Below are positions 1 to 7,384 of a stretch of DNA of 64,000 bases, one piece after another (positions within the stretch are counted from its first letter, which is position 1; each line of letters starts with the position of its first letter). This DNA is from Seohaeicola saemankumensis (lineage in GTDB: Bacteria; Pseudomonadota; Alphaproteobacteria; Rhodobacterales; Rhodobacteraceae), in contig NZ_JAINWI010000012.1 of NCBI RefSeq assembly GCF_021021435.1, positions 62,001 through 126,000 of the forward strand, in the 5' to 3' direction. The translations under genes and the position numbers were made by a program. The notes beneath the pieces were generated by a model. The model searched no databases. It was given only the letters and a program-made list of their open reading frames with translations, and was not told the origin of the DNA.

Positions 1-515
1 TCGTCCATCAGCATGATGCGCGGACGCGGCGCAAGCGCGCGCGCAAGCGCCACGCGCTGTTGCTCGCCGCCCGACAGCGAATGCGGATAGGCGTCGATAA
101 AGCGACGCAGACCGACGCGGCCAAGCAGTTCCTCGACCCGCACGCGCTGCACCTCGCGGGAACCGGACAGGCCGAAGGCCACGTTTTCGGCTACGCTGAG
201 ATGCGGAAACAGCGCAAAATCCTGAAACATCAGACCAATCGCACGCCGTTCCGGGGGCACGCGGAACACGGTGTCGCAGATCAGCTTGCCATCGACCCAG
301 ATTTCACCCGAATCCTGCATCTCGACGCCCGCGATCATCCGCAACGTCGTCGATTTGCCGCAACCCGACGGCCCCAGCAGGCAGGTCACCTGCCCCGGCA
401 TGACGCTGAGCGAGACATCATCCACGACAGCCACACCATCGAAGCGGCGCAGCAGATTGCGCACCTCAAGCCGCGGAACAGGTCGCGGAGCCGGTTTTGG
501 AGAGGGTTGTGACAA
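1..515 (-). CDS. ABC transporter ATP-binding protein, Fe3+/polyamine type (partial, C-terminus outside window)
   Basis: ATPase subunit of an ABC importer of the FbpC/PotA class, acting at the inner face of the cytoplasmic membrane. The gene runs off the left edge, so only about 171 N-terminal residues are visible. They contain Walker A (GPSGCGKSTT), a Q-loop (MFQDFALFPHL), the signature LSGGEQQRVALARALA and the start of Walker B (IMLMDE). The stretch FRVPPERRAIGLMFQDFALFPH is typical of iron and polyamine/thiosulfate importer ATPases, but the C-terminal regulatory domain that would narrow the substrate is missing. No ATG lies in frame upstream of the conserved LEVRNLLRRF; the chosen start is a TTG at 515 without a strong ribosome site, so the start is uncertain. 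Permease and binding-protein genes, if linked, are outside the window. Confidence 0.85.
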   Translation of the reverse strand, partial: MSQPSPKPAPRPVPRLEVRNLLRRFDGVAVVDDVSLSVMPGQVTCLLGPSGCGKSTTLRMIAGVEMQDSGEIWVDGKLICDTVFRVPPERRAIGLMFQDFALFPHLSVAENVAFGLSGSREVQRVRVEELLGRVGLRRFIDAYPHSLSGGEQQRVALARALAPRPRIMLMD

Positions 516-652
516 GCGGTTAATTCCGATCAATACGGTCGGGAACAGGCATTATCAGGGGCTGCAAGGTGCTGCAAGCCTGTCGCGCGCTACAAAAGCC
601 AGAGGTTTTGCGCGAGCCGCATGCGGGGAGCTTGCCGCCCCCCGCGCGGTGA

Positions 653-1432
653 TCAGATCGTCGCGTTGGTCGCACCGCCATCCAGCAGAATATTCTGGCC
701 GACGATGAAACCGGCATGGGTCGAGCACAGGAACGCGCAGGCGGTGCCGAATTCCTCGGACGTGCCATATCGCCCTGCCGGAATGCTGGCCGCGCGGCGA
801 ATCCTTGCCTCTTCCACAGAAATGCCCTGCGCCTTTGCCACGCCACCATCCAGCGCATCGGCGCGGTCTGTCGCATGGATACCGGGCAACAGGTTGTTGA
901 TGGTCACGCCCTTGGCCGCCACCTGCCGCGCCGTGCCTGCGACATAGCCGGTCAGACCCGTGCGGGCCGCATTGCTAAGGCCCAGTTGCGGGATTGGGGC
1001 TTTCACGGATTGCGAGGTGATATTGACCACACGCCCCCAGCCACGCTCCATCATGGCGGGCATCAGGGCTTTCATCAGTGCAATCGGCGTCAGCATATTG
1101 GCATCCAGCGCGCGGATGAAATCGTCGCGGTCCCAGTCCGACCACAGGCCGGGGGGCGGGCCGCCGGCATTGGTCACCAGAATATCGACGCCCGAGGCGG
1201 CGTTCAGCACCGCGGTACGGCCATTATCCGTGGTCACATCGGCGGCAACCGTTTCCACCGCAACACCGAATTCGGCACGGATAGCCGCGGCCGCGGCCTC
1301 AAGCGCGTCAACACCGCGTGCATTCATCACCAAATCGACGCCTGCCGCCGCAAGTGCACGGGCGCAACCCAGCCCCAGCCCCTTGCTTGACGCGCAAACC
1401 AGCGCCTTTTTTCCCTTGATCCCCAGATCCAT
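653..1432 (-). CDS. SDR-family protein lacking the catalytic Tyr and Lys
   Basis: 259-residue Rossmann-fold protein of the short-chain dehydrogenase/reductase family. Visible are a nucleotide-binding turn (CASSKGLGLG, about residues 13-22), the NAGG motif near 89-91, and RVVNITS with the usual catalytic Ser at about 140. The C-terminus GQNILLDGGATNATI is typical of FabG-like enzymes. Where FabG has Tyr-x-x-x-Lys this protein reads LGLSNAARTGLTG, so Tyr is Leu (about 150) and Lys is Asn (about 154). That substitution pattern is known from a divergent BKR-like SDR subgroup, so this is probably a family trait rather than a mutation; the reaction and substrate are unknown. The ATG at 1432 is preceded by a perfect AGGAGG 5 bases upstream. 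It is separated by 137 bp from the ABC ATPase gene on the same strand, so it is probably a separate unit. Confidence 0.85.
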   Translation of the reverse strand: MDLGIKGKKALVCASSKGLGLGCARALAAAGVDLVMNARGVDALEAAAAAIRAEFGVAVETVAADVTTDNGRTAVLNAASGVDILVTNAGGPPPGLWSDWDRDDFIRALDANMLTPIALMKALMPAMMERGWGRVVNITSQSVKAPIPQLGLSNAARTGLTGYVAGTARQVAAKGVTINNLLPGIHATDRADALDGGVAKAQGISVEEARIRRAASIPAGRYGTSEEFGTACAFLCSTHAGFIVGQNILLDGGATNATI

Positions 1433-1520
1433 GCCGTCCTCCTATCGGGATAATTCCCATTGTCCTGTGCGCCTTGACTAGCACCACGACGCAAGGGAAG
1501 GCCAGCAAAAGACCAGAGCG

Positions 1521-1549
1521 TTGACCATGTTATGACACATTCCTATCTT
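1521..1549 (+). promoter_or_regulatory. Sigma70-type promoter candidate for the Hint-domain gene
   Basis: TTGACC (1521-1526), a 17-base spacer and TATCTT (1544-1549). Transcription would begin near 1556, after the TTG codon at 1551 and about 45 bases before the ATG at 1602, which supports the downstream start. Pattern match only. Confidence 0.5.
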
Positions 1550-1601
1550 ATTGCTTGGAAACGCCGTAACAAGACGGGGCCGCGTTTCGCCAGAGAAATA
1601 C

Positions 1602-2672
1602 ATGTCCCTTTTTGACGAGTACCCAAGACCAAAGCAGCACGCCATGTCAGAATCCGTCCAGTCACCCGCCCTTCCAGGGACAGCCTTTGCGCTGCCAGTC
1701 TTGCCAAGTGCCGTGATCGAGGTTGTGGCAGGTGCTAATTTTGGCGATGCCCTGTCTTTTGCCGCCGATCTGATCCCCGACGATGTCTATTCTCTCCTGC
1801 GTGGTGCCCGCACGCGCCGCCTGTTGCTGCATCCCGATGGTCCGGCGCGGTTTCGCGTGGCCCAGACTACAGATGTCGGACAGCCCGGCGCGCTGGTGCA
1901 TCTGGACTGCTGCCTGACCTTCATGTCCACTGATGGCGGCACAACCGAAGTGCTGGTTCTGGTCGAGGTGGATGCCTCCGGTGATGTAGTCGAAGTACAC
2001 GCCCTGCCACTGGTGCCCCTGACACCGAAGACAAGATACACCCTTGTCACCATCGACACAGAGGGGGCCAGTGCGCGTCTGGCCGAAATCGCCTGTGTAT
2101 CCTTTACACGCGGCACCCATATCACGCTGGCCTCTGGCGAACAGCGCCTGATCGAGGACCTGCGTCCCGGTGACCGCGTGCTGACCCGCGATGATGGTCC
2201 GCAGGACATTCGCTGGATCGGCCAGACCACGCTACGCGCCTACGGCGAACATGCCCCCATCGTGATCACGGCAGGTACCCTGCATAACGCCAATGACCTG
2301 ATCGTCAGCCCCGACCACCGCCTGTTCATCTACCAGCGCGCCGATGTGCTGGGTGCTGGTCGTGCCGAGGTTCTTGTGCGCGCGCGCCACCTGGTGAACG
2401 GCACCACGGTCTACCACCAGCCCGGCGGCTATGTGGATTATTTCCAGATCCTCTTCGACCGCCACCAGATCATCTATGCCGAGGGGATTGCCGCAGAAAC
2501 CCTGCTGCTTGACCCGCGTACCCGTCCGGTGCTGCCAACGGACCTGTCTGAAAAGCTGGGCGATACCTTGGGCAAACTGCACGCCGCCGGAATCGAGGAG
2601 TTCGAGGTATCAGAACGCCTGCTTGACCTGCCCAACGCCGCCGACATCCTGCGCCGCGCCTCGCTGGGTTGA
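1602..2672 (+). CDS. Hint-domain (hedgehog/intein fold) protein
   Basis: Protein of 356 residues. The C-terminal half is a Hint domain beginning at ACVSFTRGTHITLASG, with the nucleophile-position Cys at about residue 166. It continues through LRPGDRVLTRDDGPQDIRWIG and VSPDHRLFI and ends around HQIIYAEGIAAETLLLDPR. The N-terminal 150 or so residues form a separate domain that I do not recognise but which regularly precedes Hint domains in Rhodobacteraceae. There is no C-terminal extein and no Asn-splice junction, so protein splicing is unlikely; self-cleavage or a purely structural role is possible. Function unknown. The frame is open from a TTG at 1551, but ATG 1602 has AGAGAAA upstream and lies downstream of a good promoter. 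MSESVQ at 1644 is a further alternative. Not in an obvious operon: 84 bp separate it from prfC. Confidence 0.82.
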   Translation: MSLFDEYPRPKQHAMSESVQSPALPGTAFALPVLPSAVIEVVAGANFGDALSFAADLIPDDVYSLLRGARTRRLLLHPDGPARFRVAQTTDVGQPGALVHLDCCLTFMSTDGGTTEVLVLVEVDASGDVVEVHALPLVPLTPKTRYTLVTIDTEGASARLAEIACVSFTRGTHITLASGEQRLIEDLRPGDRVLTRDDGPQDIRWIGQTTLRAYGEHAPIVITAGTLHNANDLIVSPDHRLFIYQRADVLGAGRAEVLVRARHLVNGTTVYHQPGGYVDYFQILFDRHQIIYAEGIAAETLLLDPRTRPVLPTDLSEKLGDTLGKLHAAGIEEFEVSERLLDLPNAADILRRASLG

Positions 2673-2756
2673 CGACAGCGGGGATCATGGGCGGCAGGAC
2701 TGCAGAACATATCGAAATTCTTGCCTTTCATGCGATGCCCGCCTAAAGCTGCGCGC

Positions 2757-4364
2757 ATGTTGGATATCCCCTCGAACCGCCCCGCACTTCCACCCGAAAT
2801 TGCCCGCCGCCGGACCTTTGCGATCATCTCGCATCCCGACGCTGGCAAGACCACGCTGACCGAAAAGTTCCTGCTGTTCGGTGGCGCGATTCAGATGGCG
2901 GGGCAAGTGCGCGCCAAGGGCGAGGCGCGGCGCACGCGGTCGGATTTCATGCAGATGGAAAAGGATCGTGGCATTTCGGTCTCCGCATCGGCGATGTCCT
3001 TTGATTTTAAACAGTTCCGCTTCAATCTTGTCGATACGCCGGGCCACTCGGACTTCTCCGAGGATACCTACCGCACGCTGACAGCTGTGGATGCTGCGGT
3101 GATGGTGATTGACGGGGCCAAAGGGGTGGAAAGCCAGACGCGCAAGCTGTTCGAAGTGTGCCGACTGCGCGATCTGCCGATCCTGACCTTCTGTAACAAG
3201 ATGGACCGTGAAAGCCGCGACACCTTTGATATCATCGACGAGATTCAAGAGAATCTGGCGATCGACGTAACACCTGCCAGCTGGCCCATCGGGGTGGGCC
3301 GCGATTTCATCGGCTGCTATGACATGCTGCGCGACAGGCTGGAACTGATGGACCGCGCCGACCGCAATGTTGTCTCGGAATCAATCGAAATCAACGGGCT
3401 GGACGACCCGCGTCTGGCCGAGCACGTGCCCGCAGACCTGCTGGCCCAGTTGCGCGAAGAGGTCGAAATGGCCCGCGAATTGCTGCCCGCACTGGATATC
3501 AAGGCGGTGCAGGATGGCACGATGACACCGATCTGGTTCGGCTCGGCGATCAACTCTTTCGGGGTCAAGGAATTGATGGAAGGCATTGGCTCTCTGGGGC
3601 CGGAGCCGCAACCGCAGCGCGCCGAGCCGCGCGCCATTTTACCAGAGGAATCAAGCGTTTCCGGCTTTGTCTTCAAAGTTCAGGCGAACATGGACCCCAA
3701 GCATCGCGATCGCGTGGCTTTTGTGCGTCTGGCCTCGGGCCATTTCACGCGGGGCATGAAAATGACCCATGTGCGCAGCAAGAAACCCATGACAATCAGC
3801 AGTCCGGTGATGTTTCTCGCCTCGGACCGCGAACTGGCCGAAGAGGCATGGGCCGGCGATATCATCGGCATCCCGAACCACGGCCAGTTGCGGATCGGCG
3901 ACACGCTGACCGAGGGAGAGGCGCTGCGCGTCACGGGCATTCCGTCTTTCGCGCCCGAGCTTTTGCAGACCTGCCGCGCGGGCGATCCGATGAAGGCCAA
4001 GCATCTTGAGAAAGCCCTGATGCAATTCGCCGAGGAAGGCGCCGCCAAGGTCTTCAAGCCCGCTTTCGGGTCGGGCTTTATCGTCGGTGTTGTGGGCGCG
4101 CTGCAATTCGAGGTGCTGGCCAGCAGGATCGAGTTGGAATACGGCCTGCCTGTGCGTTTCGAGCAATCGCAATTCACCTCTGCCCGCTGGGTGAAGGGCG
4201 ACCGCCAAGCTGTTGAAAAATTTGTCAGTCTGAACAAGCAGCATATTGCGCATGACAATGATGGCGACATTGTCTACCTGACGCGGCTGCAATGGGATAT
4301 CGACCGGATCGAACGCGATTATCCCGAGGTCAAACTGACCGCGACCAAGGAAATGATGGTCTAG
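2757..4364 (+). CDS. prfC: Peptide chain release factor 3
   Basis: Translational GTPase of 535 residues that recycles RF1/RF2 from the ribosome after peptide release. It shows the P-loop SHPDAGKTTLTEK, switch II DTPGHSDFSEDTYR and the G4 motif NKMDRE. The KDRGISVSASAMSF segment is characteristic of RF3 as opposed to EF-G. Domains 2 and 3 follow to the normal family length. An open frame extends upstream to a TTG at 2721, but ATG 2757 gives the usual RF3 N-terminus (MLDIPSNRPALPPEIARRRT). The ribosome site is weak. It is flanked on the same strand by the Hint gene and a glycosyltransferase gene, with no sign of functional linkage. Confidence 0.96.
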   Translation: MLDIPSNRPALPPEIARRRTFAIISHPDAGKTTLTEKFLLFGGAIQMAGQVRAKGEARRTRSDFMQMEKDRGISVSASAMSFDFKQFRFNLVDTPGHSDFSEDTYRTLTAVDAAVMVIDGAKGVESQTRKLFEVCRLRDLPILTFCNKMDRESRDTFDIIDEIQENLAIDVTPASWPIGVGRDFIGCYDMLRDRLELMDRADRNVVSESIEINGLDDPRLAEHVPADLLAQLREEVEMARELLPALDIKAVQDGTMTPIWFGSAINSFGVKELMEGIGSLGPEPQPQRAEPRAILPEESSVSGFVFKVQANMDPKHRDRVAFVRLASGHFTRGMKMTHVRSKKPMTISSPVMFLASDRELAEEAWAGDIIGIPNHGQLRIGDTLTEGEALRVTGIPSFAPELLQTCRAGDPMKAKHLEKALMQFAEEGAAKVFKPAFGSGFIVGVVGALQFEVLASRIELEYGLPVRFEQSQFTSARWVKGDRQAVEKFVSLNKQHIAHDNDGDIVYLTRLQWDIDRIERDYPEVKLTATKEMMV

Positions 4365-4457
4365 ACAGTCCCCGCTGCCGCTTGGCATGGCAGTCTTGCC
4401 GCAGCGCCCGACATTCTTCCAGGCGCGCTGCTGACAGGCTTGCACAGGTGCTGACGC

Positions 4458-6242
4458 ATGACCATTCTTCCCCGCATGAGTGATGCGAGTGCCCCAACCT
4501 ATCCCGGTGGATTTGACGCGATCCTGACCCAGATGGAGGGGCGGCGCGATCCCTTTACCTATGAGGGCGACGAGGCGCTGCCACCGCTGGATGTGGATTT
4601 CACGCCCCTCAAATCTGCGCGTGTCGACGGTCGTGCCCTGACGGTTGCGGGGTCACGCTCCAGCTATGCCCGCAAACTGCGCGATCTGTCCGAAGAATTC
4701 GACGGGTTGCCCGAATTGATGCTGCTGCACGGGTTGCTGATCGCCCATCTGCGCCGCCGGTCTGCGCCAGATCATACTTCGGCCCTTTTTCTGCGCCTCT
4801 GGGCCGAGGAAGCCGACTGGTTGCTGGCGCGGCTGGATGTGCGCTGGCTCGTGTCGGCCATCACGACATTTGGCGATCACGGCGCAACCGAACCGCAGCG
4901 GCGTGTTGGCCAGTCCCTCAGCCTGTTGTTCGGCATGATGAAGCTTTACGAGACGGAACGGCTTTATTCCGGCGCGCAACCCGATGAAGCTTTTGAATGG
5001 TCCAAGCGCAGCCAGTCACGGCAGGCCAACCAGTCACGGCTACCCATGCGGATGGATGCCTTCGCGCTGGGGGGCGGCGGTCTGGATGTGAACATGCTGG
5101 GCCGTTTGTGGCAGGACGCAAAAGAAGATCCAGTCATGGCGCCGCTGGCCAAGCATGTGTTGCAATTGCTGATTGACGATGATCGCACGGTGTTCCGTCG
5201 TCTGCGCGTGATGCGGCGTCAGCGCGAGAAGGCGCAGAAAGCCGAAGGGATCAAGCCCAAACGCGGCCGTGCCACCGCGTCCGAGGTGATCCAGGTCCCC
5301 GCGCAGTTGGTCAAGACCGATGCCGCAACGCTGCGTTGGGGCACGGTTTCGCTGGTCAAGGCACCGCTGGCGCGGATCGCGCAATTCGCGGCCCACCATC
5401 TGGATCTGGGCGCGCATCGCCTGCATATCCATATGGACGAACCGCATCCCGAAGCCGTGGCTTACCTCGCGCGCCACCCTGCCATCGAGGTGACGACTTG
5501 CGATGCCAACTGGTGGGCAGGTCAGAAAAAGCCGCGCATGAAAAGCCACCAGTTGCGGCAGGTCTGGGTTGCGACCCAGACCTACCATCGCTGTGATCTG
5601 GACTGGCTGGCCCATATCGACGTGGATGAATTTATCCTGACTCCGCAGCCCCTGCCCAACCTGCTGGCCGCCATGCCTGCCGATATCGCAGCGTTGCATC
5701 TTCCGCCTGCCGAATTGCTGGCGGGCACAACGGATTGTTTCAAACTGACCCCGCGCAGCGTCGGGCAGGAAAAGGCGGTACTCGAGGATATCTACCCCAA
5801 TTTCGGCGGCCATCTGCGTGGCGGCTTTATCAGCCATCTTGAGGGCAAGCTGATCGTGCGCTGCGGGATTCCGGGCGTGCGCTTTGGCCTGCATGCGCTG
5901 TTGCAAAACGGACAGCCAGCCAGCAACCGCCTGTCGCGCCCTGCCGTGTTTCTGGGTCATGCCCATGCGCCGGATTGGGATACGTTCCGCAAACATCTGG
6001 AATTCCGCCTGCAAAAAGGCTCTTACCGCAAGGTCGAGGATAGCGCCTTTCACCTGAGCGATATTTTCGCCCTGCTGCGCGAAGAAGACGGCGAAAGCGG
6101 CCTGCGCGCCTTTTTCACCGAAGTCTGCGAGGGCACGGATACCCTGACGGCCTCCCTTGAGGCGCATGGTATGCTGGTCCGTGCACCCTTGGATCTTGAC
6201 GCAAAGGTCATGCGATTTTTCGGCGCGGTTCCAAGGGATTGA
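4458..6242 (+). CDS. Family 2 glycosyltransferase with long N-terminal extension
   Basis: 594 residues. The C-terminal part (about 285-560) is a GT-A fold family 2 glycosyltransferase of the Glyco_tranf_2_4 type. It shows TVSLVKAPLARIAQFAAHHLDLGAHRLHIHMDE, the DxD-type metal/sugar-nucleotide motif in WLAHIDVDEFI, a RGGFISHLEGKLIVR block and HLEFRLQKGSYRK. The first 280 or so residues are helical and rich in Arg and Leu, with no signal peptide and no domain I recognise. A basic linker (KPKRGRATASE) joins the two parts. The acceptor is unknown; surface polysaccharide is a reasonable guess. ATG 4458 has AGGTG at suitable spacing; MSDAS at 4476 is an alternative. The next gene, 5 bp downstream, encodes a shorter paralogue, so the two form a co-transcribed tandem pair. 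Confidence 0.8.
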   Translation: MTILPRMSDASAPTYPGGFDAILTQMEGRRDPFTYEGDEALPPLDVDFTPLKSARVDGRALTVAGSRSSYARKLRDLSEEFDGLPELMLLHGLLIAHLRRRSAPDHTSALFLRLWAEEADWLLARLDVRWLVSAITTFGDHGATEPQRRVGQSLSLLFGMMKLYETERLYSGAQPDEAFEWSKRSQSRQANQSRLPMRMDAFALGGGGLDVNMLGRLWQDAKEDPVMAPLAKHVLQLLIDDDRTVFRRLRVMRRQREKAQKAEGIKPKRGRATASEVIQVPAQLVKTDAATLRWGTVSLVKAPLARIAQFAAHHLDLGAHRLHIHMDEPHPEAVAYLARHPAIEVTTCDANWWAGQKKPRMKSHQLRQVWVATQTYHRCDLDWLAHIDVDEFILTPQPLPNLLAAMPADIAALHLPPAELLAGTTDCFKLTPRSVGQEKAVLEDIYPNFGGHLRGGFISHLEGKLIVRCGIPGVRFGLHALLQNGQPASNRLSRPAVFLGHAHAPDWDTFRKHLEFRLQKGSYRKVEDSAFHLSDIFALLREEDGESGLRAFFTEVCEGTDTLTASLEAHGMLVRAPLDLDAKVMRFFGAVPRD

Positions 6243-6247
6243 AATCC

Positions 6248-7222
6248 ATGCCTCATGCAAATCAAGCGCCAAAATGGGGGGTAACATCGACTGTCAAAGC
6301 TCCGGTTGACGCGATACTGGCCTTTGCCGCGCATCATCTGGAATTGGGTGCACACCGCATTTTCATCTATCTTGATGACGACAATCAGGACGCGTTTCGC
6401 ATCCTCAAGCCGCATCCGAAACTGCGTCCTGTCCTGACCGGTGACGCCTCCTATTGGCAAGGGCTTGGGGTGAAACGGCGCGTCAAGCACCAGTCGCGCC
6501 AGTTCGAGAACGCCCGCCATGCCTATGGCCGCGCCGGTGATGTGGACTGGCTGACCCATATCGACGTGGACGAGTTTCTGTGCCCCGCGCGTCCCGTGGC
6601 GGGGCAACTTGCCGATCTGCCATCCGATTGCCTTTGCGCCCGCGTCCGCCCGATCGAGGCCCTGGCTGCGACTTCCCCCGGGCAGCCGCTCTACGCCAAA
6701 GCTTGCGCGCAGGACCGGCCCACCCGCACCCGCCAGACCGAAGCGCTTTATCCCGACTATGGCGCCTATCTGAACGGCGGCTTCCTGAGCCATGTCGCAG
6801 GCAAGCTGTTCTATCGCACCAGCATTCCCGATCTGCGGATGCATATCCACAATATCTTCGTCGGAGATGTGCAGAATCCCGGCCAGACCGAATTGTTTGA
6901 AACCGAATTGTTGCATTGCCACGCCAAAAGCTGGGAAGCGTTTCTGGCGGCCTTCCATTTCCGCCTGAACAAGGGCAGCTACCGCGCCGAGTTGAAACCC
7001 AACCGTCCTGCAGAGCATGGCGGATTGACCCTGCACGCGCTGTTCAACACCATCCATGCACAGGACGGCGAGGCGGGTTTGCGGCATTTCTACGATCAGG
7101 TCTGCACCGCCACCCCTGCCCATCTGGAGCAACTGCAGGCGATGGGTCTGCTGCGCCAGCCGCCGCTGGATCTGGACGCGGCTGTGGCGCGACACTTCCC
7201 CGATGCCGGAAAGATGGCCTGA
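6248..7222 (+). CDS. Family 2 glycosyltransferase, paralogue of the upstream gene
   Basis: 324 residues, almost entirely the GT2 catalytic domain. It shares with its neighbour STVKAPVDAILAFAAHHLELGAHRIFIYLDD, WLTHIDVDEFL (metal-binding acidic motif), NGGFLSHVAGKLFYR and FHFRLNKGSYRAE, but lacks the 280-residue N-terminal extension. ATG 6248 is preceded by AAGGGA about 10 bases upstream; a TTG at 6239 in the same frame would overlap the upstream stop. The 5-bp spacing points to co-transcription and coupled action on the same glycan, possibly adding successive sugars. No membrane segment or signal peptide, so cytoplasmic. Donor and acceptor cannot be inferred. Confidence 0.82.
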   Translation: MPHANQAPKWGVTSTVKAPVDAILAFAAHHLELGAHRIFIYLDDDNQDAFRILKPHPKLRPVLTGDASYWQGLGVKRRVKHQSRQFENARHAYGRAGDVDWLTHIDVDEFLCPARPVAGQLADLPSDCLCARVRPIEALAATSPGQPLYAKACAQDRPTRTRQTEALYPDYGAYLNGGFLSHVAGKLFYRTSIPDLRMHIHNIFVGDVQNPGQTELFETELLHCHAKSWEAFLAAFHFRLNKGSYRAELKPNRPAEHGGLTLHALFNTIHAQDGEAGLRHFYDQVCTATPAHLEQLQAMGLLRQPPLDLDAAVARHFPDAGKMA

Positions 7223-7256
7223 GAGCCTGTCAAAACCTTCGAAACCCGCGCTCTCA

Positions 7257-7285
7257 TTGACGTTATGTGCACTTTGCGCTAAGGG
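7257..7285 (+). promoter_or_regulatory. Promoter candidate for the DEAD-box helicase
   Basis: TTGACG (7257-7262), 17-base spacer, TAAGGG (7280-7285). The -35 is near consensus and the -10 is weak. It would leave a 5' leader of about 95 bases that contains the hairpin at 7362-7384. Confidence 0.4.
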
Positions 7286-7361
7286 CTGCGCGGGGGTCAC
7301 ACATGTGGACAACCACGGGGCCAGAGGGGTCCGATCTCCATCAGACGCAACGGGCCGTGAC

Positions 7362-7384
7362 GTGTCCGTTAACAACGGATACAC
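7362..7384 (+). promoter_or_regulatory. Start-codon-proximal hairpin in the helicase leader
   Basis: GTGTCCGTT (7362-7370) can pair with AACGGATACAC (7374-7384) around an AAC loop, with one bulged T. The 3' arm ends directly at the ATG (7385) and includes the only purine-rich ribosome-site candidate, GGA. Such a structure could limit initiation; this is inference from base pairing only. Confidence 0.35.

Noticed and set aside
4365-4457. Terminator after prfC from the GCTGCCGC / GCCGCAGC inverted repeat
   Set aside because: The stem has a mismatch and a long loop and no T-run follows.
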